Position numbers and translations under genes: made by a program
DNA from: Trichaptum fuscoviolaceum
Taxonomy: Eukaryota; Basidiomycota; Agaricomycetes; Hymenochaetales; Trichaptaceae
DNA: 64,000 bases
Assembly (NCBI GenBank): GCA_910574455.1
Contig: CAJSYZ010000008.1
Location: 2,730,707 to 2,794,706, forward strand
Direction of reading: 5' to 3'
In this document: in pieces, positions 1 to 11,916 of the stretch
Layout of the letters: each line of letters begins with the position of its first letter
Numbering within the stretch: position 1 is the stretch's first letter
The notes under the pieces: model-generated
Seen by the model: only the letters and a program-made list of their open reading frames with translations
What the model was told of the DNA's origin: nothing
The model's database searches: none

Positions 1-901
1 GCACTAACTGCAAAACCGCAGTGGCCCGAGTGTTGGCTTTCTTAGGCACTTTAGCCCGATGAAGTTTGCCTGCAAGACAGGGTTCGCATATTGCATCTGG
101 TAATACCTTTGATTTGACAACCATGCCTCTCACAAGGTGCTCATTGTATAGGCGCTGCACATCTGCATGGTTTAGATGTGCAAGGCGCCGGTGCCACAGG
201 GTCCAGTCAGTGGGGTAAGACTGAGTAAATGTCGCAAGCGCAGAAGACGGTATAATAACATGGCCGTTGAGAGTGGCAGTGTGATTGTGATTGACCGTTG
301 CAGTGAAGAGTGTCTGTTTGTTGCGCTGGAAGAGTATGGAGTGGTTGTTGATGATGATGGTGAATTGCTTGGAGCGAGAGAGGAACAGGGCCGACAAGAG
401 ATTGTTCTGTAGGTCAGGCACATGAAGCACCCGAGAGAATGCTAACTCCCGTGTTGGTTTGCCATCAATGATGGGCTGAAAGGTAACTGTGCCAATGCCT
501 GCAGAGTAGACAATATGGTTGTCAGCAAGGCGGATTGACGTGCGGTATGGCTGATATTCAGTAAACCAGTCTCGATGGGGTGTCATGTGGCTGGTGGCGC
601 CTGTGTCAACGATCCACTTGGTGGACGCAGTCATGGAGAGAGCAGAGTCGAAGGCAGTTGTATCCTGCATATGATTTATGCCTTCCGAGAGTGAGATCTC
701 GGGATCCTTTGCTTTAGCAGCAGCGGTTCCCATATCCTTGTCTTTGCTACCAACAGCAGCAAGGCTATCACGAGCAATGATTTCTGCAAGGGCATCTCGG
801 CGCTTGTAGCACTTGGTGTAATGGTGACCAAGGCAGGTGCAGAAAGTGCACTTGAGCTTAGGGCGGCGCGAGGCTGACTTAGAGTTGTTGTGCATAGTCA
901 T
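1..901 (-). pseudogene. Ty1/copia gag-pol fragment (zinc knuckle, protease, GAG-pre-integrase)
   Basis: Read on the minus strand from an ATG at 901 (second ATG at 895), the frame is open to the window edge. It encodes a CX2CX4HX4C zinc knuckle (CTFCTCLGHHYTKC), an aspartic protease core (WIVDTGATSHM) and a GAG-pre-integrase domain (LWHRRLAHLNHADVQRLY, then CEPCLAGKLHR). This order is diagnostic of Ty1/copia polyproteins. The element runs off the left edge, so integrase, reverse transcriptase and RNase H are not visible. Upstream of the ATG the same frame meets a TGA within about 120 bp, and only a short gag N-terminus precedes the zinc knuckle, so most of gag is missing. It is not the same copy or close subfamily as the Copia at 47-55 kb. 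Confidence 0.85.
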
Positions 902-1040
902 TGTGTGAGCGTGCAGTGGAGTGAGCAAAGGAATAGGATAGGGTCGAGGACGGAGCAGTGGTCTGTCTGCACAGTGCAGATAGAAGATGGCTGTGTATTG
1001 GAGGCAGTATCAAGGCGATGGATGTGCAATGCTGCTGCAC

Positions 1041-1810
1041 TACTATCCACACACAGTGAGAGCCGTCAAACTCAATGAGCCTTCACGTGGACGAAGGCTC
1101 ACTTGCACGGATCCCCTGGGGTGAGTTCACGTGCGTGAGATATGACAGGGTACAGTATGGGGGCTGCCCTGGACAGGTGCTTCTTTGTGTAGAGGAGTAA
1201 TGCAGTCACAGTGTCCGCTAGACAGTGCTGGTCTGTCGGTCTAATGAAAGACCCCGCAGGCACCGCTGACGCAAAGAGGCTCTAAGCTTAAGTGAACAAG
1301 TCACAACCGGCGAACAAAGGCCGGGGGGCGAGCTTTTGCAGTCGTAGGAATGTGAAGCAGGCAGGGAAACAACCCTTGAAATGCAGAAACAATACCACAC
1401 CAGTGCTTGCACTGATCGCAAGACGAGACACACTGTCGCGTGCGATGGGAAACAAGGAACGCGCTATACACGTCCTGTATGGGCTCAAAGCGCTGAGCAC
1501 AACGGTGCTATGCGCGAGCGAATCGCCTCTGTGGATGTGGAGATATGGGCAAGCCCCAGGAATCACCAGAGTGAGCAAGTAGCAGATGAAAGTGCAGCCC
1601 AAATGGGGAGTGCAGGCGGCGAGCTATCAACTGTTACTGCTACCCTAGCTGTCCCGAAGATAGTGCCGGCGATCGATGAGTTTTGCGCCGAATTGAGCAA
1701 GAGTTGGGCGATTGGAAAGCCCTCGAGAAGACGAAGATGAGGGTGGTCTCGGTTTAGTGAAGGTTTGGATCAAGCCCGAGTTATGGGCGATGTTATCGGC
1801 CAAAAGAGGA
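1041..1810 (+). repeat. Dispersed repeat, copy A (shared with 48218-48650)
   Basis: Two blocks, about 1041-1190 and 1551-1810, match 48218-48350 and 48355-48640 almost base for base, for example GTCAAACTCAATGAGCC and GATGAGTTTTGCGCCGAAT. This copy has about 360 extra bases (1191-1550) absent from the other. No long terminal repeats or coding domain are visible. The extra block contains only overlapping ORFs on both strands without recognisable motifs. It may be an older insertion here or a deletion in the other copy. Confidence 0.7.
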
Positions 1811-2644
1811 AAGTGTAGAGGTGGAGATGTCGAACCAACAAGGCCGCTGTGAGCTCAAAACTCAATGGATCGGCGCGATTGTTGCACGTATGGAAAGAGT
1901 GCGTCGAGCAGAAGAGAATGGTGGTCTGCGCGCAGAAATCGGCGCAGTGGTTGCTCGGCAATTGTCGAAGAGAGACGACAATGGATGATGAGGGTGAGGT
2001 CTGACACTGATAACAGTCTAGAAGCCCCAAATCTTCTCCAGCACGTTCGAAACTTCGTGAGGTGTGTGTCCTAGTGTAGAACAACGTGTGTGCGCAAGGA
2101 GAGCGCGAACGAATCGACGGATGTTGAGGAATGAGGGGGAGACTCAATGCCAATATGGTGAGCACTAAAAGTGATGTAGAACGGCAAGGACTACACCAAT
2201 AGCCCTGAAACTTCGTATAACCAATCCTTCCAGTTCCAACAATGTATCCTCCAAAATAGAGCGAAATCCGATCAGTGGATGTGTCGGAAAAGCGTCCGAA
2301 AGCGGTGGGAGGATTGCTGAGGAGGTTGAGAAGGGGAGTTGTTGAAGTTTTCACTTGGGCTACTGCCCAAGGCTCATAACCTATTAACGGCACACTTCTC
2401 AGACAGAGTCTGCAGTGATAGTGTAAGTGCTATATTCTAAATCTAACATACAATAATTACATACCTGCAGTGATAGTGTAAGTGCTAAAGGTGCACAGGG
2501 ACGTATCACTGCAGTATGTATGTTACTTTCTTAGGGGGTTAAATGTTCCCACGCTAGTGTACTAAGAGTCCGTGAATGAAGTAATGAATAAATGTAAAGA
2601 ACAATAAGAAGAGATAAATAGAGAGGAATAAGTCACTTCAACAC
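1811..2644. other. No gene recognised; small direct and inverted repeats near 2410-2516
   Basis: Several 60-200 codon ORFs overlap on both strands, but none has a recognisable domain. A plus-strand frame at about 1821-1987 reads like a short basic/acidic helical peptide and then stops. Around 2411 and 2466 the block TGCAGTGATAGTGTAAGTGC occurs twice, and CTGCAGTGATA (2466) is mirrored by TATCACTGCAG (about 2505), a ~50-bp foldback. Bases 2560-2640 are AT-rich flank of the next LINE. Confidence 0.4.
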
Positions 2645-4704
2645 TTTGGTGGTTGGGGATCTGGTGGGATCCGGCCTTGTCTTTCAAACCCCATGTTGAG
2701 CGCATGCGCTCCAAGGGCCTCTCAACACTCGCTGCCATTCGCCTCCTCGCCAACACAGAGCGTGGCATGTCGGCCCTCAACCTCCGCCAGCTTTACTCAG
2801 CCTGTGTCAGAACAGTCCTCTCATGGGCTGCGCCGGTCTGGTACACTGGCACCCGCCAGAAGACCCTTGTGGCTCGTCTACAGGGTGTCCAAAACACCGC
2901 TTGCAGGTGGATCCTTGGTGTTTACCGAGGCGCTTCACCGCTAAGCACCAATTACCTTTGCTCTATGCCCCCGTTTCAGTTTTATTTCAATTATCTTAAA
3001 ACTAATCATGCTCTTCGCCTTTGGCGCACTCCCCATTCCGTAGGTAGACGTGCTATTCCTGCAGCACCAAAACCCCGCCTGTACTCTTCTTCGCTTGCTG
3101 ACCGTGTCCCGATTGCCCAACAGGTCCCTGCGTACACACACTCTCCCTGGGAGGATCCACTGGCTTTTGCTGGAGGACGCCTCAAGTTTGCCATCCCTGC
3201 CGGTCCCGTTGACACTGACACTCGCCAGGCGTTTGTCTCATCTGCCAACTCTCTGTGCACCACATCCTCCGTCCAGATCTTCACAGACGGCTCCAGACTC
3301 GAGCACAAGTCTGGCTCAGCTATTGTCGCCATGCGCGGTCAACATCGCTTGGGCTTCAGACACTGCGCTTCCCCCAAAATCGCCACTGCCACTGACGCTG
3401 AGATCTTCTCCCTTGCGTCTGCTCCAGCTTGGGCCGCCTCTCACTTCGGCCGCCATCTCCTGGAAGTGGAGTCCATTGTCTTCCTGTCAGATTCGCTAAC
3501 TGCCCTTTGCCTTGTCCGTGACTGGCCATCAGCACCTGGCACCCACTTACTACTTGCTTGGAAAGCAGGCATCACCAACCTGCTGGACATTCACCCCAAC
3601 CTTAAAATCAAGTTTCACTGGTGCCCGGGTCACTCAGGCGTCCCAGGAAACGAATGGGCTGATGAAGAGGCAAAGAAAGCCACAGAACTGCCACCCTCAT
3701 CCTCCCTTCCTTCGATATCCGCCCTCCGCGAGCAGAACACCCTCAATGCCCAGAAGCAATGGGAGGCTCACCTCGCCCATGCCACTGCCTCAACTGCCAA
3801 CAAGTACTTGGCAATCACAGGCCCACCAAAACGTCGTCCGCGCGCACTCATGGAGATGTCGGACACCTACCCCCGCGCTGAGATTTCTGCAGTTGCTCAA
3901 GTTCTCTGCTGCGCTGGCCCCTTCGGGGCGTACTGGATGCGCATGAGCCCAGAATATAGGCGCAGAAACAGCCTGATCACCTACTGTCGTTGGCACAATC
4001 ATCCCCCTTGGCCTGCCCAGACCGCCGCCCACATACTTGGTGGTTGCGAGACTTTCCGCCCTTGGATTGGAAAGGTCTGGCCCAAAGACACCCCACTCCC
4101 AGCCCACCATACAGAGTGGGCAGATGAACCCCTCATCGACGTGATTTGCAAGTGGCTTAAGTTCACTAGGCATCTCGACCGCCCCACTCAGCGCACCTCA
4201 GCTGCCATCCGCCTTGCATTTGCGATGATGGAGCTAGATGGACTCCCAACCGACCAGGACATGGACCTGACGACCCTTCGTGTGTACGTACGGCGCGCCC
4301 TTGGACCACGCACTCAGGACACGGCCCCGGATCTTTATGATTTTAACGGTCACGTTTCAGACCCTCCTCTTGATCTTTGATGCAACTTACTTCTTTGTTA
4401 TGTATGAGGCACCAGCGATCCCAGACAGAACGGTGCTTTACCCAGGTTAACGCCCAGGTACTGTGCCCGGACGCGCCCTCTTTTCTAAACTTCGTCTGTG
4501 CTTGTAGTGTAGGTTCACCTGCGCCTTGACATGGGCGTGGTGATATGTAAACCAATCTCTCCTCTTCCCTTCCCTTCTTTAATAGGCGGTGCGCCCAATT
4601 AGCCAGTTTACCTCGATGACGGGCGCCTCCGTTGTAGATAGGTCATGTACTTAGCTATGCTGCAGGAATAATAAAGCCAAAAAAAAAAAAAAAAAAAAAA
4701 AAAA
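2645..4704 (+). mobile_element. 5'-truncated non-LTR retrotransposon (Tad1-like LINE) with poly(A)
   Basis: Homology to the LINE at 4706-11900 starts abruptly at about 2645, inside the C-terminal part of reverse transcriptase. It runs through RNase H and a 3' UTR, with an AATAAA signal just before a 25-nt A tail (about 4680-4704). 5' truncation with an intact poly(A) is what target-primed reverse transcription leaves. No target duplication can be assigned because the A tail joins directly to an inverted copy of the same family. Confidence 0.9.
2653..4380 (+). pseudogene. LINE ORF2 C-terminal part: RT tail and RNase H
   Basis: The frame encodes about 575 residues. Residues 1-150 are the region after the RT catalytic site (DPALSFKPHVERMRSKG...). 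An RNase H domain follows with IFTDGSRLEHKSGS (first catalytic Asp), AEIFSLASA (Glu), SDSLTAL (Asp) and WCPGHSGVPGNEWADEEAK (His/Asp). A C-terminal tail of unknown function ends in DPPLDL. The endonuclease and the RT YVDD box are absent, so the fragment cannot retrotranspose on its own. The 3' UTR 4381-4679 also occurs at 17900-18220 (minus). No native start exists; the upstream boundary is the truncation point. Confidence 0.88.
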
Positions 4705-4705
4705 A

Positions 4706-7419
4706 GAGTACAGGCGGGGTTTTGGTGCTGCAGGAATAGCACGTCTACCTACGGAATGGGGAGTGCGCCAAAGGCGAAGAGCATGATTAGTTTTAAGATA
4801 ATTGAAATAAAACTGAAACGGGGGCATAGAGCAAAGGTAATTGGTGCTTAGCGGTGAAGCGCCTCGGTAAACACCAAGGATCCACCTGCAAGCGGTGTTT
4901 TGGACACCCTGTAGACGAGCCACAAGGGTCTTCTGGCGGGTGCCAGTGTACCAAACCGGCGCAGCCCATGCGAGGACTGTTCTGACGCAGGCTGAGTAAA
5001 GCTGGCGAAGGTTAAGGGCTGACATGCCCCGCTCTGTGTTGGCGAGCAGGCGAATGGCGGCGAGTGTTGAGAGGCCCTTGGAGCGCATGCGCTCAACATG
5101 GGGTTTGAAAGACAAGGCCGGATCCCACGAGATCCCCAACCACCGAAGTGGGATGGAGGGCTTAATGAGAGTGTCCTCGTCGAGTTGGACGCCCCGGGAG
5201 TCCCAGCCGCGATATCTGTGGCGACGCCCAGGGGGGTGGAAATGGAGGAGCTCGGTCTTCGCGGTCTCGATGTTGAGATTGATGTCGTTGAAGAGCGAGT
5301 TGAGGTGGTGGTAAGCGCCTGCTAAGTTCCTGCAGTTGGCGGTGACTGATGAGCCAGTGATGGCAATCATGTGGTCGTCGACGTATGCTAGGAGCTCGCA
5401 GTCAGGGTGGCGGAACCGCTGAATCGCAATAGCTGCAAAAAGAGTGGAGAGAATGGGTGAGACAGGGGAGCCCTGGGGCGTCCCAAAGTCCGGTTTACGG
5501 ACACTAGGGAGTGTGGTGCCATCAAACGAGATAGCAGCCTCCCGCCCGGTCATGAAAGAAAGGCACCAGTCCGCCATGTCTGGCGAACAGCCTAACTCCA
5601 GGAGCCGGTGGTGGAGATGTTGTGGATGGACCGGATCAAAGAAGCCTTGTATGTCCACCGCTAGGACAGAACACACTTTGTCTTCCGACTGGGCTTTCTC
5701 CACAATCTGTAAGAGGCGTTGGGCGGCGTCATAGACAGAGTGCCCTTGACAACCGCCATACTGGTTTGGGGGAAGCCAGTTCTGGGTGTTAGCCAGAAAC
5801 TGGAGACGGTTAGCAAGAATCTTCTCAAGGAGTTTCCCTAAGGTCTCCTCAAGAGTAATCGGTCTGTAAGACCGAGGAGAGAATTGGTCCTTCTTGTTTG
5901 GCTTCCTGAGCATTACTACCTTCGTTATCCGCCAGCACGCTGGGTGGTGGCCCAAGCGCAGACAGTCGTTGAACAAAGATAGCACCTCCTTAGCGAAGGA
6001 TCCGATCACCCATTTGAGGGGACGGTATCCGACACCCAAGGGGCCAGGAGCAGACAAGTTGGAGGTGCCGGCCAGGGTGTCCATAAGCTCTTTCATGAGT
6101 ATGGGAGGCGCCGCTGCAGAAGGTGGGGGCAGCGGGCGTAAGCCCGCTGCTGGAAGTGGTGGGGGAGGAGGTAAGTAGGTAGAATGGAACAACTCAGCTT
6201 TCTCCTGCTCAGTAGTGGTGAAGGTGCCGTCTGGTTTCCTCAGCGAAGGCACAGGAGTAGGGCGGATGCCGAGGCCACGCTTGGCCCAGCTCCAGATGTT
6301 GGTGGAATTGGCGTCTTTGACCTGTTCTGCATAGAACACGCGACGCGCTGCTCTGGTAGTGGCTTTGAAGGCGCGTTTAGCAGCGGCGCGCAAACGGGCG
6401 GTAGGGGCGTCCTTAATTGCCGCGAGTGAGGATGAGCCCTCAGGGGACCACCAAGGGACCTCTGTCTTGGAGCGCTTTCTGGGTTTAGTCATTGATTCCA
6501 TCGCCGCCACCATTGCAGATTGAATGGCTTTGGCTTTGGCATCTAGTTCAGCCTTGTCTGACGCAGGAAGCGCAAACGCCTCATGCAGCAAGGGAAAGGC
6601 AGTAGCACACCACGCCTCTCTGTCATCATTAGACAGTCTGGGGGGCCGTGGAAGGTGGACAAATGGTCCAACTGGCACCTCCCATGTGAGTAGGGTGTGG
6701 TCTGAGAGAGCGGAGTGGGAGATGGTGAATGTGTCCATCACCTGCTCTGGTGGGACGTTGGGCGCAGTCCAGACCATATCAATTGGACAACGCGGCCCAT
6801 CTTTACCCGGATGAGTATCCACATCTGGCTGATGGGCAGGCTCATGTCCATGCTCTCGGAAGAAGTCATCCAAGGGTTGCCCCCTGTTTGACTCGGCATT
6901 GGAACATGGCAACTCTGACCAGGAGCGATGCCGGCAATTGAAGTCGCCAGCAATCGTTAGGGAAGCGGCTATTGCCGGGGTGAGACTGAAGAGAAACGAC
7001 TCACCTGGGTAAGTGGGGGTTGGGGCTACCCTTCCTGGCGCCTGCTGGCCATAGTAGTTGCAGAGGCGGACAGTGTGGGTAGAGCGAACTTCAATAGTCA
7101 GGACATCAGTGCCATGTGACGCTGCACCGACGATAGACCATGAGTGTGTTGGGAGGGACCGTGAAACATAAGTAACCACTCGCGGACGGGTGGCCGGTGG
7201 GAGGCAGGGGACGTAACCTGGAATAGAGGGGACATTGAAGACATCATCTCCATCTGGGTTAGTCAGTGAGGGTTGGGTACCAATTTTGAACCAGGGCGGT
7301 TCCTGGATAAGCAATAGGTGTGGGGGGCGGGGGTTATCAGCAAGGAGAGAAAAAAGAGAATGAATTGCTGCTAATGAGTGGGCAGCATTCCACTGAAGGA
7401 CACGGATTGTGTCAGTCAT
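4706..7419 (-). pseudogene. LINE ORF2: AP-like endonuclease and reverse transcriptase, 3'-truncated
   Basis: ORF2 starts with ATG at 7419, overlapping the ORF1 stop as ATGA. It has an N-terminal apurinic-type endonuclease (IRVLQWNAAH, LLLIQEPPW, IAGDFNCRHRSW, SDHTLLTWEV) and a reverse transcriptase with GYRPLKWVIG, DIQGFFDPVH, GTPQGSPVSPILS and the catalytic LLAYVDDHM. After about 905 codons the frame runs into the T tract from the neighbouring poly(A) and reads phenylalanines to a chance stop at 4651. The RNase H domain seen in the + copy is lost. The remaining reading frame is intact, suggesting a fairly recent element. Confidence 0.9.
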
Positions 7420-9452
7420 TCTCCTTGCTCCATAGTGTCGTCGGGCGAATCAGAGTCTGAATCAGACTCATCATCGTTTGGTGAGGGGCCATACTTACGC
7501 CTCTGAGGGCACTTCACAGATGTGGATCTATGAGGGCCCTGACAGTTAGCGCAGAGACGGGGGTGGGAGCACGGGGTGCCAGCTGGGACAGCTTCCTGAG
7601 CGCAGGTAGGGCACTTCGAGCGGTGGTACTTAGTGGCATGCAGACCGGCGCAATACGCACATGTGATAGGGGCCTTACAGCCCCTGCTGGAATGACCAAG
7701 CGCCTGGCATCTGTCGCATTGAGAGAAGCCTGGGCGCATTGGTGGAATGGATAGGCGGAGCCGGAGTCCAAAGAGCCACACGGTCGGCTTTTTGAGGAGC
7801 TTCTCGCGTATTTCTCCTTTCTCTCTGTCTGCAAAGGTGAATATAACCGGGCAAATCTCAAGTTTCTCTTTCTCGAGTGCATCCGGTTGTGATGTGTAGT
7901 GGGGGGGGACAATGTACTGGAGGTCGCTAAGAATGGGATTGCTGTTAAACTCGGCCAGCAGATCCTCCTGAGTGTACGTCGTCCGCTGACCCTTGGGAAG
8001 AGTAGTGTCCCTAGTAGGGACCATGGAAATCCTAAGGGTGGACCGCGGACGGACCCGGGTTGCAGTGAGTACCGGTGGCACTTGCATGGTACCCGTGTAG
8101 CAAATGGGAGCCAAGTGAGCACACAGGGCACCCGCATGGCTATCAAGAGCGCTTTCGACCGCCATGCCCTCAGTAGAGCCTGGACGGTTAGTGAACGTGC
8201 ATACGATGCGGCCTTTAGTGTTGAAAACCGCAGACCGCACCAGAAGACGCTTTGTGGTGGGCAGCTCAGCAAAGAAATTACGCACCGCAGTTGTAGGGGC
8301 GGCACCAGACTTGCGCTTAGCTGCTGGGATGTAGGGGTTAGCTGTAAACACCAAGGTCGGTTCCTTGGCATACATCTTGGGTGGTGGGGGTGAGGAACGT
8401 CCAGAGGAGGGCGCCTTCTTGGGAGTGGTCCTGCCCGTGGCCTTGGAGGCTGGGGTGGTAGTGGCAGGGGGTGCTGGGGCAGCGACAGCTGCCACCTGGG
8501 CATAGGTGAGTGGAACTGGGGCCGGGGCCCCCTGGGGGGGGGGCGGCGGGTTGATGCGAGGGGGGCGAGGTGGAGGCCGGTCGAGTAGAGTCTGCACCTG
8601 TCTGGAGAGGGTACCAACATCGCTATTCAACTTAGTGATGCCTGCATTCTGCTTCTGCATAACGCGGACATCCTTGATCAGCTGTGTAAGAGCCTTGTTC
8701 ATAGTAGCCATGCTCTTGCTGGATGCTGGGTCGTCGTCAGGAGTGGGGGGAGATACAAATGGTGGGGGGAGTGGGACGCCGGTTTTGGCGTGGTGTTGTT
8801 GGAAGGCAGCTGCCGCACGGTCAGCATACTCTTTGACGTTGGGATTAGCATCCTTCCCATCCACAAGTGTCGACAGCATTGTGTAGGTTGCTGCATACAG
8901 TCCACCTAGTGTGCTGGCGTTCAACATCATTCGCTCGTGGGGGGTCTTGCTCAGGTCAGCAAAGTTGGCCGTGAGCTGGTCAGAGAGGGTGTCCCAGAGA
9001 TGGTACATGCCATGTATTAGTGCCATCTCATGTTCCGGAACGGAATCAGTGGGGGGAGCAGGGCGCCCCGGTAGTGGGGACAGGACAGAGGCCGTACGCT
9101 TCTCACCCGCACGCGGTGTTGCCGGGAAGGACAACGGCATACCAGCATCAGAGCTAGGTGGGGGTGGTGAGGAGGGTGGTAGTACATCGAGTTCCCTTCG
9201 TCTGAGCTGTACAGGCGAGCCCAGAGCCGAGGGGACGGGGGTGGAGGTCGATGCCGTTGCCGGGGCAACGACGGTGATGGAGGGGGGTTGGCCAGTGGCA
9301 GCAGCAGCAGCAGACGCTGACGACCGCCCAGGTTTGGCAGGGATAGAGGGTTTCTTAGATGTGTGGCTGTCTGCCATGCCTAACCGATGGGAGCGGGGGG
9401 GCTCGACCAAATCGGGAAGGTAGTGGTTAGAGGTCAAGAAGGATGGCAACAA
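7416..9452 (-). CDS. LINE ORF1, gag-like nucleic-acid-binding protein
   Basis: An intact 678-codon ORF. The N-terminus is rich in Pro, Ser and Thr. The centre has a short predicted helical region around TQLIKDVRVMQKQNAGITKL and a Pro-rich spacer. The C-terminus has retroelement-type CCHC knuckles (CDRCQALGHSSRGC, CAYCAGLHATKYHRSKC and CANCQGPHRSTSVKC), followed by an acidic Asp/Ser tail. Such ORF1 proteins coat element RNA. The stop TGA (7418-7416) overlaps the ORF2 ATG (7419-7417), so ORF2 is probably translated by termination-reinitiation. The first ATG in the frame is used as start. Confidence 0.88.
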   Translation of the reverse strand: MLPSFLTSNHYLPDLVEPPRSHRLGMADSHTSKKPSIPAKPGRSSASAAAAATGQPPSITVVAPATASTSTPVPSALGSPVQLRRRELDVLPPSSPPPPSSDAGMPLSFPATPRAGEKRTASVLSPLPGRPAPPTDSVPEHEMALIHGMYHLWDTLSDQLTANFADLSKTPHERMMLNASTLGGLYAATYTMLSTLVDGKDANPNVKEYADRAAAAFQQHHAKTGVPLPPPFVSPPTPDDDPASSKSMATMNKALTQLIKDVRVMQKQNAGITKLNSDVGTLSRQVQTLLDRPPPRPPRINPPPPPQGAPAPVPLTYAQVAAVAAPAPPATTTPASKATGRTTPKKAPSSGRSSPPPPKMYAKEPTLVFTANPYIPAAKRKSGAAPTTAVRNFFAELPTTKRLLVRSAVFNTKGRIVCTFTNRPGSTEGMAVESALDSHAGALCAHLAPICYTGTMQVPPVLTATRVRPRSTLRISMVPTRDTTLPKGQRTTYTQEDLLAEFNSNPILSDLQYIVPPHYTSQPDALEKEKLEICPVIFTFADREKGEIREKLLKKPTVWLFGLRLRLSIPPMRPGFSQCDRCQALGHSSRGCKAPITCAYCAGLHATKYHRSKCPTCAQEAVPAGTPCSHPRLCANCQGPHRSTSVKCPQRRKYGPSPNDDESDSDSDSPDDTMEQGE

Positions 9453-10019
9453 TCGCCTCTGTCACCGCGCAATCCATTGGAAATATGTGTTTGTTACAAC
9501 CTGGGGGGAACCTGGGGGCCGGGGCGCGTTAGCGGCTTCCGGGGCAAGGCCTGGGAGAGCACGTAGCAATGGAGAAGGTGTAGGGGAACCATTAAGGACG
9601 CTACAACGCCAATGGAGTCGCGCAGGGAGCGGGGCTATGGGGGCAAGACGCAAGGGGGCTCAAGGCGAGGACAAGACGGAGTCAGAGTTGAGGCAGGGAC
9701 ACAGGATAGAAATATCCCAAGGCAGAGTCAAGGCGCGGGGAAACGCACATAGTTTGCGGAGCGGGGGATCACGCAGCGCAATTTCAGGAGCGGGAAATCT
9801 GGAGTGGGGGATCTTACTAGAGCATGACACGGGTACAGGTCACCTGTGGGTACCTGCAGGTACCTGCGCTCAAATACCTGCGGTTCCAGGTGCACCTGTG
9901 CGCAGGTACCTGGTTCCCACGCTTACCTGCAGGTCCAGGTTTGCATATTTTTTGTCCAGGTACCTGACCGGGTACCTGCAGGTACCCGGTAAATCACGTG
10001 CGCCCACCTTGAGCGCGAC

Positions 10020-11440
<1,421 letters not shown>

Positions 11441-11916
11441 TGTTATTTATATTTATATCTTATTACTACACTACTTACTGTTAAATACCTGCGGGTTGCA
11501 TCAGGTACCTGCAATACCTGCAGGTAACGGGTCCAGGTAGACCCGGATCCGTTTCCCACGGTTCCGGGTCGGATCCAGGTATCAGTTTTTTTGCGCAGGT
11601 ACCTGCGCATCACGGATCCGGGTGCACCTGCAGGTGCACCCGTGTCATGCTCTAGATCTTACGCAAGAATCGCGACGCGGGGGATCAGCGTGGGAAGCTC
11701 AAGCGGGGGAGCTGTCGGGAATCTCAGAGTGGGATTCTGAGCGGACTTAAAGCGGGATCACAGAGCGGAATCTGGGACAAGACAAAGACAAGAGAGCCAG
11801 AGAGCAGGCGTGCTCAGGACGGGAGCAGAGAGCTCAGGGTAACCGGGATCTCAAGGCAACACTTCTGTATCAGGAGGAGGTTCCCTAAGGAAGCACTTGA
11901 CAAGTCAGCATTGTAA

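Noticed and set aside
1770..2393. 207-codon minus-strand ORF
   Set aside because: No domain, odd composition, overlaps repeat sequence; likely a chance ORF.
7514..8620. 368-codon ORF antiparallel to the other frame of LINE ORF1
   Set aside because: Alternative frame of a Pro-rich ORF1 that has zinc knuckles in its own frame.
2645..9452. Twin-priming inversion of a single LINE insertion
   Set aside because: In twin priming the inverted 5' part lies upstream of the sense 3' part; here it lies beyond the poly(A).
9818..10010. CRISPR-like or satellite array from repeated GGTACCTGCAGG
   Set aside because: Repeats are overlapping palindromes without regular spacers; they are transposon arms, and this is a eukaryotic genome.
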